Positions 20,439 to 31,324 are shown, counted from the stretch's first letter. The stretch is DNA of 64,000 nt from Burkholderiales bacterium (GCA_027493935.1 JAOSJV010000001.1:558001-622000), one strand, 5' to 3'. The notes: a model not told the origin generated them from the letters alone. A program made the numbers and translations.

Positions 20439-22277
20439 ATGGCCATGTTTGGGGACTTTTCGAGCAAGGGCGGGTTCATCCAGAACCTGCCCAAGATCTA
20501 CGGCATCTACACCGGCGGGTTCATCCTCTTCATCCTGCTGATGGCGCTGCTCGAGCGGTTCGGCCTGTCGGCCGACACGATCGGGCTGTTGTTCGTCGGC
20601 TTCACCATCGCCATCTACGCGCTGATCGGCTGGCTCTCGCGGACCATGCAGCTCGACGCCTACTACGTCGCCGGGCGCCAGGTGCCGCCGGTGTTCAACG
20701 GCATGGCGACGGCGGCCGACTGGATGTCGGGCGCATCGTTCGTGGCGATGGCGGGCGGCATCTACGTGGGCGGCCACCCCTACCTCGCGTTCGTGGTGGG
20801 CTGGACCGGCGGCTACGTCCTGGTCGCGACGCTGATGGCGCCGTACCTGCGCAAGTTCGGCTGCTACACGGTGCCCGACTTCATCGGTACGCGCTACGGC
20901 GGCAACCTGGCGCGTTTCTGCGCGGTCGTCGTGCTGGTGGTGGCGTCGTTCACCTACGTGACGGCGCAGATCAACGCCACCGGGACGATCGCGGCGCGCG
21001 CGCTCTTGATCCCGTTCGAGGTGGGCGTCTGGCTCGGGCTGGCCGGCATCCTGCTCTGCTCGATGCTCGGCGGCATGCGCGCGGTGACCTGGACCCAGGT
21101 GGCGCAGTACATCGTGCTGATCATCGCCTACCTGGTGCCGATCGTCTGGATGTCGAACAAGCAGGGCTTCGGCGTGATCCCGCACCTCGTGTACGGCGAC
21201 GCGGTCCAGCGCATCGCCGAGCTCGAGCAGCTGCACCAGGTCGGGGTGCTCAAACCCGCACAGGCGGTGGCCGGGATGAGCGCGCTCGTCGTCAAGCACA
21301 ACGCGCCGGCCGATACCTTCGTCGCCAACTGGCGGTTCGTGACGCTGGTCGCGTGCATGATGATCGGCACCGCATCCCTGCCGCACATCCTGATGCGCTA
21401 CTTCACCACGCCGTCGGTGCGCGCGGCGCGCTCGTCGGTCGCCTGGTCGCTGTTCTTCATCTTCCTGCTCTACTTCTCGGCGCCGGCGCTCGCGACCTTC
21501 ACCAAGCTGCAGATCCTCGACCCGAACCTCGCCACCAGCTTGATCGGCAAGTCGGTCGCGGACGTGAACGCGATCACCTGGGTGCAGAAGTGGAGCTCGG
21601 TCGGCTTCGTCAAGGTGCTGGACGCGAACGGCGACGGCATCGTGCAGATCAACGAGTTCTTCATCCGCGCGGACGTGGTGGTGCTCGCCACGCCGGAGAT
21701 CGCCGGATTGCCCTACGTGATCTCGGGCCTGGTCGCGGCCGGCGGCATGGCGGCGGCGATGTCGACCGCCGACGGGCTGCTGCTCGCGATCGCCAACGCG
21801 CTCTCGCACGATCTGTACTACAAGATGATCGACCCGAAGGCCGACACCCGGCGCCGGCTGATCGTCGCGCGCGTGCTGCTGATCGCGATCGGCGCGGCGG
21901 GCGCCCTGGTCGCCAGCATGCGGCTGACCGGGATCCTCGGTGCGGTGGCGTGGGCGTTCTGCTTCGCGATGTCGGGGCTCTTCTTCCCGCTGGTGCTCGG
22001 GGTGTGGTGGAAGCGCGCGAACCGCGCCGGCGCCATCGCCGGAATGGTTCTCGGCCTGGCCACGGGCACCTGGTACCTCTACATGGTGAAGTGGGGCGGC
22101 ATGAAGCCCTGGTGGGGGATGGACGACCTGCGCTTCGGCATGGTGGGGGCGACAGTGAGCCTCGTGGCCATGGTCGTGGTGAGCCTGCTGACGCCGGCGC
22201 CCGACAAGGAGACGCAGGACATGGTCGACGAGATCCGCATCCCGAAGGGCGAGACCTATCTCGGATCGACGCACTAG
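20439..22277 (+). CDS. Sodium:solute symporter, VC_2705 subfamily
   Basis: This 612-residue protein has about 13 hydrophobic helices and the SSS pattern: DAYYVAGRQVPPVFNGMATA, ASFVAMAGGIYVGGHPYLAF, CYTVPDFIGTRYGG and AAAMSTADGLLLAIANALSH. The subfamily is related to the acetate permease ActP and is thought to import short carboxylates. An insertion of cytoplasmic or periplasmic sequence carries DANGDGIVQINE, a canonical 12-residue EF-hand calcium loop. GGGGGAG precedes ATG 20439. With the downstream symporter-domain kinase it resembles the CrbSR-type carboxylate-sensing arrangement. The frame is intact and a terminator follows. Confidence 0.95.
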   Translation: MAMFGDFSSKGGFIQNLPKIYGIYTGGFILFILLMALLERFGLSADTIGLLFVGFTIAIYALIGWLSRTMQLDAYYVAGRQVPPVFNGMATAADWMSGASFVAMAGGIYVGGHPYLAFVVGWTGGYVLVATLMAPYLRKFGCYTVPDFIGTRYGGNLARFCAVVVLVVASFTYVTAQINATGTIAARALLIPFEVGVWLGLAGILLCSMLGGMRAVTWTQVAQYIVLIIAYLVPIVWMSNKQGFGVIPHLVYGDAVQRIAELEQLHQVGVLKPAQAVAGMSALVVKHNAPADTFVANWRFVTLVACMMIGTASLPHILMRYFTTPSVRAARSSVAWSLFFIFLLYFSAPALATFTKLQILDPNLATSLIGKSVADVNAITWVQKWSSVGFVKVLDANGDGIVQINEFFIRADVVVLATPEIAGLPYVISGLVAAGGMAAAMSTADGLLLAIANALSHDLYYKMIDPKADTRRRLIVARVLLIAIGAAGALVASMRLTGILGAVAWAFCFAMSGLFFPLVLGVWWKRANRAGAIAGMVLGLATGTWYLYMVKWGGMKPWWGMDDLRFGMVGATVSLVAMVVVSLLTPAPDKETQDMVDEIRIPKGETYLGSTH

Positions 22278-22300
22278 CCGCATCGCGTCTTCTAGCATCG

Positions 22301-22337
22301 GGCCGGGGCGAGACGGTTTCGCCCCGGCCTTTTCTTT
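22301..22337 (+). terminator. Rho-independent terminator after the symporter
   Basis: An 11-bp perfect stem (22301-22311 with 22319-22329, both arms built on GGCCGGGGCGA) and a seven-base loop are followed by TTTTCTTT. It separates the DUF4212-symporter pair from the next membrane genes. Confidence 0.9.
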
Positions 22338-22391
22338 CCGACGCGTCTCGCCGGCGCCGGCCGGCAGCGCAAGCGAGCGCAGGTAGGACAG

Positions 22392-22751
22392 ATGGCCGAA
22401 GCCTTCCCCGTCTGGGTGATCGCGATCGACTACATCCTCGGCATGATCATGTGGACGCTGATCGGCCGCTTCGGGATGGGGCTGTTCCTGCCCGAGACCA
22501 GCAGCTTCTTCTTCATGCGGTTCTTCGTGCGCGCGACCGATCCGCTCATCCGGCTGTTCCGGCCGATCACGCCCGGATTCCTGATCCCGCCGATGGTGCC
22601 GCTGTACGTCGCGTGGTTCTTCTACATGTTCCGGTTCTACGCCATGCCGTGGCTGCTCGGCTACTCGGTGATGGGCATGCTCTCCTTCCCGCTCGAGAGC
22701 GAGATCGGCCAGACGGTGGCGCGGCTGATCGGCACGCTGCTCGGCAGGTAG
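22392..22751 (+). CDS. Small membrane protein, YggT-like
   Basis: The 119-residue protein has three or four hydrophobic segments and a central FVRATDPLIRLFRPITPG, which resembles the repeat of YggT-family inner-membrane proteins. The function of that family is unclear. AGGTAGGAC lies before ATG 22392. It is the first gene after the terminator and precedes the symporter-kinase operon, with which it may be transcribed. Confidence 0.65.
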   Translation: MAEAFPVWVIAIDYILGMIMWTLIGRFGMGLFLPETSSFFFMRFFVRATDPLIRLFRPITPGFLIPPMVPLYVAWFFYMFRFYAMPWLLGYSVMGMLSFPLESEIGQTVARLIGTLLGR

Positions 22752-22844
22752 CCGCGCCGCGGGCGGCCGCCCGCCGCGCCGCCGCCGGTTGACACGCCGA
22801 GGCCGAGGTGCTTAGCTTGATCGCGGCGGCGCGGAGGGACGCGG

Positions 22845-23051
22845 ATGAAAGGATACGAACGGCGCACGGGGCAGCGGCTGGTGGCGCTGGGGCTGCTCGG
22901 CGCGCTCGCCTTCAACTACCCGATCCTGGGGCTGTTCAATCGCGCCGTCGCGGTGCTCGGAATCCCGCTGCTCTATGCCTACATCTTCGCCGCCTGGGCG
23001 CTCCTGATCGCGGCGATGGCGCTCGTCGTCGAGCGCGGCAGGGGAAGGTGA
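22845..23051 (+). CDS. Small two-helix membrane protein before the symporter kinase
   Basis: The 68-residue protein has two hydrophobic helices (LVALGLLGALAFNYPILGLF and LGIPLLYAYIFAAWALLIAA) and a basic tail. Similar short proteins are often encoded directly upstream of symporter-domain histidine kinases. Its stop overlaps a potential GTG start (23048) of the kinase, so translational coupling is likely. Confidence 0.7.
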   Translation: MKGYERRTGQRLVALGLLGALAFNYPILGLFNRAVAVLGIPLLYAYIFAAWALLIAAMALVVERGRGR

Positions 23052-23098
23052 GCGCGGTCGGCATCGGGCCGGCGCGCGCCCAGCGGGCGGGGGCCGCC

Positions 23099-25871
23099 AT
23101 GCTCCAGGGCTGGGTGATCGTCCTCACCTCGATCGCCTACCTGGGGCTGCTGTTCGGCATCGCCTACTACGCCGACCAGCGCGCCGACCGCGGCCGCTCG
23201 ATCATCGCGAGCCCCTACATCTACAGCCTCTCGCTCGCGGTCTACGCCACCGCCTGGACCTTCTACGGCAGCGTCGGGCGCGCGGCGGCCGACGGCGTCG
23301 GCTTCCTGCCGATCTACCTCGGCCCCACGCTGATGATCGCGCTGTGGTGGGTGGTGATGCGCAAGATCCTGCGCATCTCCAAGCAGCACCGCATCACCTC
23401 GCTCGCCGACTTCGTCGCCTCGCGCTACGGCAAGAGCGCGCTGGTCGGCGGGCTGGTCACCGTCATCGCGGTGATCGGCATCGTGCCCTACATCTCGCTG
23501 CAGCTGAAGGCGGTGTCGAACAGCTTCGTGATCCTGCTGCAGTACCCGGACATCGTGATGCCGGCGACCATCGGCGCGGTGCCGGTCCTGGCCGACACCG
23601 CGTTCTGGGTGGCCTCGGCGCTCGCGCTCTTCACCATTCTGTTCGGAACGCGCCATCTCTACGCCGCCGAGCATCACGAGGGCATGGTCGCGGCGATCGC
23701 CTTCGAGTCGCTGGTGAAACTGCTCGCATTCATGGCGGTCGGCGTCTTCGTCACCTTCGTCGTCTACGACGGATTCGGCGACGTCTTCTCGCGCGCCGCC
23801 GCCGAGCCGCGGCTGGCGCCGATGCTCACGCCGATCGAGAGCGTCGCCGGCAGCTACGGAAGCTGGGTGTGGCTGACGATCCTGTCGATGCTCGCGATCA
23901 TGTTCCTGCCGCGCCAGTTCCAGGTGGCGGTGATCGAGAACGTGGACGAACGCCACCTGAACAAGGCGATCTGGCTCTTCCCGCTCTACATGCTCGCGAT
24001 CAACATTTTCGTGCTGCCGATCGCCTTCGGCGGCCGGCTGCACTTTCCCGAGGGTGCGGTGGACGCCGACACTTTCGTGCTCACGATCGCGATGTTCGAG
24101 CGCCAGGAGCTGCTCACCCTGCTCGTGTTCATCGGCGGGCTTTCGGCGGCGACCGGCATGGTGATCGTGGAGACGATCGCGCTCTCGACGATGGTGTCCA
24201 ACGACCTGGTCATGCCGCTCCTGCTCCGCATGCGGCGCCTCGCGCTCGCGCAGCGACCCGACCTCACCGGCCTGCTGCTCCGGGATCCGCCGCGGCGCGA
24301 TCGTGCTGATCCTGCTGCTCGGCTACGTGTACTTCCGCCTCGCCGGCGAGGCCTACGCGCTCGTCTCGATCGGGCTGATCTCGTTCGCCGCGGTCGCCCA
24401 GTTCGCCCCGGCGATGCTCGGCGGCATCTTCTGGAAGAGCGGCTCGCGGCGCGGGGCGCTCGCCGGGCTGGCGGCCGGGTTCGGCGTCTGGATCTACACG
24501 CTGCTGCTGCCCGCGCTCGCGCGCTCCGACTGGCTGCCGCGCAGCTTCCTCGAGGACGGCCCGTTCGGCATCGAGCTGCTCAGGCCGCTCGCGCTGTTCG
24601 GGCTCGCGGGGCTCGATCAGATCACGCACGCCATGATCTGGAGCATGATGGCGAACGCCGGCGCCTACGTCGCGGTGTCGCTGTTCGACACGCAGAGCGC
24701 CGACGAGCACCGCCAGGCGAGCCTGTTCGTCGACGTGTTCCGCCGCGACGGCGGCGGCGCGAGGCTGTGGCGCGGCACGGCGTCGGTGCCCGACCTGCAC
24801 GCGGTGCTCGCGCGTTTCCTCGGCGCCGAGGCCGCCGATGCGCTGTTCGCGCGATACGCGCGCGCGCGCGGCAGGACGTGGCCCGACCGCGCGCTCGAGG
24901 CCGACGCCGACCTGGTGCACGCGGTAGAGATGCAGCTCGCCAGCGCGATCGGCGCTTCCTCGGCGCGGATCATGGTGGCGGCGGTGGCGAAGGAAGAGGC
25001 GCTGACGATCGACGAGGTGCGCGAGCTCCTCGACGAGGCCTCGCAGGTCGTGGCCTACAGCCACCAGCTCGAGCAGAAGTCGCGCGAGCTCGAGCAGGCG
25101 ACCCGCGAGCTGCAGGCGGCAAACGAGCGGCTGACCGAGCTCGACCGGATGAAGGACGACTTCATCTCCACCGTCACGCACGAGCTGCGCACCCCGCTCA
25201 CTTCCATCCGCGCCTTCGCCGAGATCCTGCTCGACCGTCCGGACCTCGATGTGGGCGAGCGCCAGCGATTTCTCGGCATCATCACGCGCGAAACCGAGCG
25301 CCTGACGCGAATGATCAACCAGGTGCTCGACCTCGCGAAGCTCGAGTCGGGCAAGGCCGAATGGACCTTGTCGGAGGTCGACGTTCGGGCGCTGATCGAC
25401 GACGCGGTCGCCTCGACCAGCCAGCTCTTCAAGGAGAAGGGCATCGCGCTCGAGGCGCGTATCGCGCCCGACCTGCCGCCGGTGGCGGCCGACCGCGACC
25501 GGATCATGCAGGTGCTGCTCAACCTGCTCTCGAACGCGGCCAAGTTCTGCGACCGGCCGGACGCGCGCGTACGGATCGCCGCCCGCATCGCCGACGGGCA
25601 CCTGCGTATCGACGTCGCCGACAACGGCCCTGGCATCAGCGCGCGCGATCGCGAGACGATCTTCGAGAAATTCCGCCAGGTCGGCGACACCCTGACGGCC
25701 AAGCCGCAAGGCACCGGACTCGGGCTGCCGATCAGCCGCCAGATCATCGAGCACTTCGGCGGCCACATCTGGGTCGAGAGCGCGCCCGGGCGCGGGTCGA
25801 CCTTCTCGTTCACCCTGCCTTTGCAGCCGCCGCGTGCCGGTCAGGACCAGCCAGCGCTCGCCGCCGCATGA
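23099..25871 (+). CDS. Histidine kinase with N-terminal sodium:solute symporter domain (frameshift)
   Basis: The first 500 residues form a 12-13 helix SSS domain ([53 protein letters not shown]). The rest is a coiled coil ([20 protein letters not shown]), an H-box [17 protein letters not shown], and an ATPase domain ([39 protein letters not shown]). This is the CrbS/CbrA-type layout, in which a transporter-like sensor reports carboxylate or amino-acid supply. The frame breaks at 24281: removing one C joins [23 protein letters not shown] 23099 is chosen, but GTG 23048 is possible. The cognate regulator follows directly. Confidence 0.9.
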
Positions 25872-25884
25872 CCGGAGCCGCAGC

Positions 25885-26259
25885 ATGCCGCACAAGATCC
25901 TGATCGCCGACGACGAGCCGAACATCGTCGTCTCGCTCGAGTTCCTCATGAAGCAGGAGGGATTCGACGTCCGCGTTGCCCCGGACGGCGACGAGGCGCT
26001 CGCGCAGATGGCGGACTTCGCTCCGGACCTGGTGCTGCTCGACGTGATGCTTCCGCGCCGCAACGGGTTCGAGGTCTGCCAGGAGATCCGCGCGCATCCC
26101 GAGTGGCGCGAGGCGAAGATCGTCATGCTGACCGCGAAAGGGCGCGACATCGAGATGCAGAAGGGGCTCGCCCTCGGTGCCGACGCCTACATCACGAAGC
26201 CCTTCTCGACCAAAGAGCTCACCGCCCGCGTGAGAAAGCTGCTCGGCGAGCGCGCATGA
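25885..26259 (+). CDS. Single-domain response regulator
   Basis: This 124-residue receiver-only protein has the acidic pair in IADDEPN, phospho-Asp in [13 protein letters not shown], Thr in MLTAKGRD and Lys in [10 protein letters not shown]. It has no output domain, so it acts by phosphotransfer or protein contact. It lies 13 bp after the symporter kinase and its stop overlaps the start of the next gene by ATGA. In similar operons the equivalent protein is the partner of the kinase. Confidence 0.93.
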   Translation: MPHKILIADDEPNIVVSLEFLMKQEGFDVRVAPDGDEALAQMADFAPDLVLLDVMLPRRNGFEVCQEIRAHPEWREAKIVMLTAKGRDIEMQKGLALGADAYITKPFSTKELTARVRKLLGERA

Positions 26260-28412
26260 GCGACCGGGCGGCCATCGTGATCGCTTTCGCGGTCACGCTT
26301 GCAATCGTGGCGGCCGTCGCCGGCCTGACCGGAGGCTTCGTCTGGGCAGGCCTCCGGCCGGACGAGCGCGCCGCCGCGGTCGAGCTCCTGGCGCCGCGCG
26401 CGGGGCTGCTCGCCTTCGTCGGCCTCATCGCCACCGGCCTCGCGAGCCTCGCGGTCCAGCCCGTGATCCGGACGTACTTCACGGGCGCGCGGCGGCTTGC
26501 CGAAGAGGCGCGCATCATGCTCGACGCGAACCCGGACTACCGGATCGCGCGCGCCGGCGCGCCGGGGCTGCGCGAGCTCGGCGAGGCGGTGAACACGCTC
26601 GCCGAGCGCCTGCGCGGTCAGCGCGAGGAGGTGGAAGCGAGAATCGCGGCCGCCAAGGCCTCGGTCGAGGAGGAGCGCAACCGGCTCGCGGCGCTCATGT
26701 CCGAGCTCATCCAGGGGGTGCTCGTCTGCAACGCCGAGGGCCGTATCCTCCTCTACAACGCGCGCGCACGGCAGCTGTTCGACACCGACAGCACCACCGA
26801 GGCGGCACCGGTCGGCCTAGGACGGTCGATCTTCGGGCTGATCGACCGGAACCTGGTCGTTCACGCACTCGATGCGATCGCGCAGCGCTGTGCACAGGGC
26901 GACGTGGACCCGGTCGTCCAATTCCTCACCGCGACGCGCGGGGGGCGTTGGCTGCGCATCCACGTGGCGCAGGTGCGCCGGCACGCCGGACGGGACGGCG
27001 CCGAGGCGGCCGAGGAGGCGGGCTTCGTCCTGACGCTGGACGACGTGACCCGTGCCGTCGAGGACGACAGTCGGCGCGACCGCGCGCTCCATTCGCTGAG
27101 CGAAGGCATCCGCGCGCCGCTCGCCAACATCCGCGCGGCCGTCGAGAGCCTGCTCGAGTACGCGGACATGGCGGAGGCGCAGCGGGCGCGGTTCCTCGGC
27201 GTGATCGCGGAGGAGGCGCGAGCCCTCTCGTCGCAGCTCGACCGCACCATGCACGAGCACGCCGACGCGCTCAAGACGCGGTTGCCGCTCGAGAGCGTGC
27301 TCGGCACCGACCTGATCGGCGCCGCCCAGCGGCGTATCGAGTCGCGGCTCGGGATGCGCGCCGAGGTCGAGACGGCGGACGCTTCGGTGTGGCTCGAGGC
27401 CGAGAGCTTCTCGCTCACACAGGGCCTCGCCTATCTCGCCGGCCGCCTGAAGCGGGAATTCGGTGTCGAGCAGGTGCGCTTCCGCCTCGAGCGCGCCGGC
27501 CGTCACGCCCAGCTCGATCTCGCCTGGCACGGCGCGGCGGTGCCGCCCGCAACGCTGCGGAGCTGGGAAGAGGAGCCGATGCGCGCCGGCGGCGAGGACA
27601 GCCCGGTTTCGTTCAAGGAGGTGATCGAGCGCCACGCCGGCGAAGTGTGGCACAACGTCGGTGATGGCGCGCGAGCGCCGTGCTTCAGGATCCTTCTGCC
27701 CGCGATGAGCGCCGAGCCGGCGCAGCGGCGCGTCGCGCCCGTGATCGACAGCAGGCCCGAGTACTACGACTTCGACCTATTCCGTCAGCCGGGGCAGTCG
27801 CCCGATCTCGACAGCCGGCCGCTCGCCGAGCTCGCCTATACCGTCTTCGACACCGAGACGACGGGCCTCGAGCCGTCTGCCGGCGACGAGATCATCGCCA
27901 TCGGCGCGGTGCGCATCGTGAACCTGCGGCTGCTGCGGCACGAAGCGTACGAGCAGCTCGTCGATCCGCGTCGTCCGCTCGCGCAGGCGTCGATCCGCAT
28001 CCACGGGATCACCCCCGAGATGCTCGAGGGGCAGCCGACGATCGATCGGGTGCTGCCTGCGTTCCTGAAGTTCAGCGAGGACACGGTGCTGATCGCGCAC
28101 AATGCCGCTTTCGACATGCGATTCCTGCAGCTCAAGGAAGCGGCGACCGGCGTGCGGTTCACCCAGCCGGTGCTCGACACGCTGCTGCTCTCCGAGGTCC
28201 TGCACCCGAACATACGGGAACACCGGCTCGAAGCGATCGCCGAGCGGCTGGGCGTCAACATCGTCGGCCGGCACACCGCGCTCGGCGACGCCATCGTTAC
28301 GGGAGAGGTCTTTCTGCGCATGGTGCCGCTGCTCGCCGAGCGCGGCATCCGCACGCTGGGCGAGGCGCGCGCGGCGGCCGAGAAGACCTTCTACGCGCGC
28401 GTCAAGTACTGA
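26256..28412 (+). CDS. Membrane HAMP/PAS pseudokinase fused to a DnaQ-type 3'-5' exonuclease
   Basis: In order, the 718-residue protein has two N-terminal membrane helices (about 8-25 and 45-65), a HAMP-like coil, a PAS-like domain ([21 protein letters not shown]), and a kinase-dimerisation-like helix where the H-box reads [17 protein letters not shown] with Glu283 in place of the phospho-His. A degenerate ATPase-like region follows, then a complete DEDDh exonuclease: D532-x-E534 in [11 protein letters not shown]615-N-A-A-F-D620, H673 and D678 in GRHTALGDA. The exonuclease should be active; the kinase part should not autophosphorylate. Start ATG 26256 overlaps the receiver gene. The gene is single-frame, so the fusion is real in this sequence. 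It probably couples membrane signalling to nucleic-acid or nucleotide hydrolysis. Confidence 0.88.
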   Translation: MSDRAAIVIAFAVTLAIVAAVAGLTGGFVWAGLRPDERAAAVELLAPRAGLLAFVGLIATGLASLAVQPVIRTYFTGARRLAEEARIMLDANPDYRIARAGAPGLRELGEAVNTLAERLRGQREEVEARIAAAKASVEEERNRLAALMSELIQGVLVCNAEGRILLYNARARQLFDTDSTTEAAPVGLGRSIFGLIDRNLVVHALDAIAQRCAQGDVDPVVQFLTATRGGRWLRIHVAQVRRHAGRDGAEAAEEAGFVLTLDDVTRAVEDDSRRDRALHSLSEGIRAPLANIRAAVESLLEYADMAEAQRARFLGVIAEEARALSSQLDRTMHEHADALKTRLPLESVLGTDLIGAAQRRIESRLGMRAEVETADASVWLEAESFSLTQGLAYLAGRLKREFGVEQVRFRLERAGRHAQLDLAWHGAAVPPATLRSWEEEPMRAGGEDSPVSFKEVIERHAGEVWHNVGDGARAPCFRILLPAMSAEPAQRRVAPVIDSRPEYYDFDLFRQPGQSPDLDSRPLAELAYTVFDTETTGLEPSAGDEIIAIGAVRIVNLRLLRHEAYEQLVDPRRPLAQASIRIHGITPEMLEGQPTIDRVLPAFLKFSEDTVLIAHNAAFDMRFLQLKEAATGVRFTQPVLDTLLLSEVLHPNIREHRLEAIAERLGVNIVGRHTALGDAIVTGEVFLRMVPLLAERGIRTLGEARAAAEKTFYARVKY

Positions 28413-28585
28413 AACCCATCGCAAGACGACATGAGCGCCGTGCAGAACAGGACCAAGCAAAGCTGCGCCCTCGCTCGTTCCGCGACGTGCAAGCGACGGC
28501 GCGCCTTTCGTTCGCGCGGCTTCTCCTGCTCGCAGAAGCGCTGCGACGATTCTGAGACAGTTACCGGATACGCTCCCGCGACGCC

Positions 28586-30043
28586 ATGACTCCGAGCGCT
28601 GACGCAGCCGCCCCGCGAGCCCTCACGCAATCGATGTACAACCCGCTCTCGTCGGTCGTGCGGCGCGCGCCCGTGTGGTGCCCGCCGGGCACCAGCCTGC
28701 GCGCGGCGCTCGCGAAGATGCGGGAGGTCGGGATCGGCTCGATGATCGTCGCCGATCCGCAGACGCGGGAGCCGCTCGGCATCTTCACGCTCCACGACCT
28801 GCTCGACCGGGTGGTGCTCGAGCAATGCGACCTCGAGCAGCCGATCGAGCGGGTGATGACGAGTCCCGTCGTCACGCTCGAACCGCAGGTCTCGGCCTAC
28901 GAGGCCGCGGTCACGATGGCGCACCACGGCCTGCGGCACGTCGTGATCGTCGAGCGCAGGCGGCTCGCGGGCGTCGTGTCGCAGAAGGATCTGTTCAACC
29001 TGCAGCGGCTCGGCGCGACCGAGATCGGGAGCGTCATCCGGGCGGCCACCGACCTGGAGAGCTTGAAGCAGGCGGTGCGCGACATCCGCGAGCTCTCTCG
29101 GAACATGCTCGAGTCGGGCATCGGCGCCGAGCCGCTGACGCAGCTGGTGTCGGCCCTGAACGACCACCTGACGATCCGCATCATCGAGCTCGTGCGCGCG
29201 CGGCACACGCTGCCGCAAGGCAGGCTCTGCTGGCTCGCGCTCGGATCGGAGGGCCGCTACGAGCAGACCATCAGCACCGACCAGGACAACGCCATCATCT
29301 TCGATGCACCGGAGCGCGCGGCGGCGGAGCTGCGTAGGACGATCGTCCCGTTCGCGCGCGAGGTGAACGAGGCGCTCGATGCCTGCGGCTTTCCGCTTTG
29401 CCGGGGTGGCGTGATGGCGGGCAATCCGCCGTGGTGCCTGAGCCGCGAGGAGTGGCGCCAGCAGTGCCAGCGCTGGATCGACGCGCAAAGCCCGGAGGCG
29501 CTGCTGAACGCGGTGATCTTCTTCGATTTTCGGCCGCTCTGGGGCGAGACTGCGCTCGCCGAGGAGCTGCGCGAATGGCTCGTCGGCACGACCACCGCGA
29601 ACCCACTGTTCATGTTCCAGATGGCCCAGCTCGCGCTGGGGGTGCGCTCGCCCCTCGGCATCCTGCGCACCTTCGTCTACGACTCGAAGGAGTTCCCGCA
29701 CACGATCGATCTCAAGGCGCACGGCACGCGGCTCCTGGTCGACGCCGCGCGGGTGTACGCCCTGGCGAACGGCGTCTCGCACACGAACACCGTGCAGCGC
29801 CTGCGGCTCGTCGCGGAGAAGATCGGTCTCGGTGCGAGCGAGGTGGAGGCGGCGGTGCAGGCGTTCAATTTCCTGCAGCTGCTGCGGCTGCGCAGCCAGC
29901 TCGACCCGGACGTGAAGCCCGGGGCGGAGAACCGCGTCGATCCGGCCACGCTGAACTATTTCGACCGGCGGTTCCTCAAGGAGTCGTTGCGCCAGGCGCA
30001 GACCCTCCGCAGGCGCCTCGAGCTCGACTACCACACGCGCTGA
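28586..30043 (+). CDS. CBS-domain protein with DUF294 nucleotidyltransferase domain
   Basis: The 485-residue protein has two CBS motifs (about 22-145; VGIGSMIVADPQTREPLGIF, HHGLRHVVIVERRRLAGVVS) followed by a GlnD-like nucleotidyltransferase core (LALGSEGRYEQTISTDQDNA) and the DUF294 C-terminal domain. CBS pairs bind adenine nucleotides; the core is expected to transfer a nucleotide to a protein. Related genes are often neighbours of VC_2705 symporters and DnaQ-like exonucleases. It starts 173 bp after the exonuclease fusion; that gap shows no clear gene. The frame is intact. Confidence 0.9.
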   Translation: MTPSADAAAPRALTQSMYNPLSSVVRRAPVWCPPGTSLRAALAKMREVGIGSMIVADPQTREPLGIFTLHDLLDRVVLEQCDLEQPIERVMTSPVVTLEPQVSAYEAAVTMAHHGLRHVVIVERRRLAGVVSQKDLFNLQRLGATEIGSVIRAATDLESLKQAVRDIRELSRNMLESGIGAEPLTQLVSALNDHLTIRIIELVRARHTLPQGRLCWLALGSEGRYEQTISTDQDNAIIFDAPERAAAELRRTIVPFAREVNEALDACGFPLCRGGVMAGNPPWCLSREEWRQQCQRWIDAQSPEALLNAVIFFDFRPLWGETALAEELREWLVGTTTANPLFMFQMAQLALGVRSPLGILRTFVYDSKEFPHTIDLKAHGTRLLVDAARVYALANGVSHTNTVQRLRLVAEKIGLGASEVEAAVQAFNFLQLLRLRSQLDPDVKPGAENRVDPATLNYFDRRFLKESLRQAQTLRRRLELDYHTR

Positions 30044-30167
30044 GCGGCCGACGATGCGCGCGGTCGCACCGCTTTCGCGCGGCCCGCGCGTCTGGCACCG
30101 CCGGGTGGATCCGGCTACAATCCGCGTTCTTCTTCAGGCGCCGCGGCTCCCGCGGCGCACCGAATCC

Positions 30168-30221
<54 letters not shown>

Positions 30222-30243
<22 letters not shown>

Positions 30244-30417
30244 ACTTCCCCCGAAAGCTGCGCGTCACGCGCCGCGAGGATTTCGCCGCAGGCAAAATCC
30301 GGCCAAGGTCGATTCCGCCCTTGGCCACCAACTTCCCCCGAAAGCTGCGCGTCACGCGCCGCGAGGATTTCGCCGCAGGCAAAATCCGGCCAAGGTCGAT
30401 TCCGCCCTTGGCCACCA
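30222..30417 (+). repeat. 87-bp tandem repeats carrying a miniature tRNA-Phe 3' end
   Basis: The last 22 bases of the tRNA (30222-30243) recur at 30309-30330 and 30396-30417, giving an exact 87-bp period. The intervening 65 bases are also repeated (30244-30308 and 30331-30395). Each unit ends GGCCAAGG-TCGATTCCGC-CCTTGGCC-ACCA, an 8-bp perfect hairpin followed by CCA. This is the tRNA with its D and anticodon arms deleted. Each unit also has a second hairpin (GGATTT paired with AAATCC). Confidence 0.93.
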
Positions 30418-30470
30418 TTACTTCAACACCTTACGCACGCATTTGGTCCTTTACTCGGCGCCGCGCGTGA

Positions 30471-31223
30471 ATTTCGCGTGAGATCTACGCCACGGAAACC
30501 TGTGCAAAATTTGCACAGATTCAACCCGAGGGGAGCCGGACGGTCTCGCGCGAGGTCGACCACTACAACCTGGACGTCATCATCTCGGTCGGGTATCGGG
30601 TGAAGTCGCCGCGTGGCACTCAGTTTCGCATCTGGGCCACCCGCACCCTGCGCGACCACCTCCTGCGCGGGTACACCCTGCACGACCGACGGCTGGCGGA
30701 GCGAGGCTTGGGCGAGATCGAACAGGCGGTCCGGCTCCTCGCGCGAACGCTCACGAGCCATGCCCTGGTGACCAGCGAGGGCCAGGCCGTCCTCGACGTC
30801 GTCCAGCGCTATTCCCGGGCATGGCGGCTCCTGCTCCAGTACGATGAGAAACGGCTGCCCGACCGGCCGGCGCACCCGGCGCCGCCAGCCGCGGCACTAT
30901 CGGTCACGGACGCGCACGTCGCCGTGGCGCGGTTGCGCGAGGATCTCGCGGCCCGAGGGGAGGCCGGTGCGCTCTTCGGCCAGGAACGCGGTGACGCGCT
31001 GGCCGCGATCCTCGGCGCAGTCGAGCAGACCTTCGCGGGCGAGCCGCTGTATCCGAGCACGCAGGCGCGGGCTGCCCATATCCTCTACTTCGTGATCAAG
31101 GATCACCCGTTCGGCGACAGCAACAAGCGCATCGGGACGCTGCTCTTCCTCGAGTACCTGCGCCGGAACGGTCTGCTGCTGCGCACCGGCGGCGAGCCGA
31201 GGCTCCCGGATCGCCTTCACTAG
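30471..31223 (+). pseudogene. Truncated RhuM-Fic/DOC family protein
   Basis: The open frame after the stop at 30468 reads TCAKFAQIQPEGSRTV and HYNLDVIISVGYRVKSPRGT, then FRIWATRTLRDHLLRGYTL, the core of RhuM (COG3943). It continues into a Fic/DOC part with the catalytic HPFGDSNKRIG motif near 31107-31139. The first 50 or so residues of the family, including the normal start, are missing, and the C-terminus ends early after LLLRTGGEPR. A GTG at 30600 could start a shorter product. The 5' truncation lies near the island's left end. Fic domains AMPylate target proteins. Confidence 0.7.
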
Positions 31224-31324
31224 CTCTCGTCGTGTCTGCGTGCTGATTGTGGACATCGTGCCTCCTTCCCGCGTGCGACCGAAGCGCTAGCAAGTGTAAT
31301 GAGGCAACGATCCTCGCCTGGTAG

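Noticed and set aside
28413..28585. A Cys-rich 50-codon ORF between the exonuclease fusion and the CBS protein
   Set aside because: It has an ATG but no ribosome site, no recognisable pattern, and runs in frame toward the next gene without conserved features.
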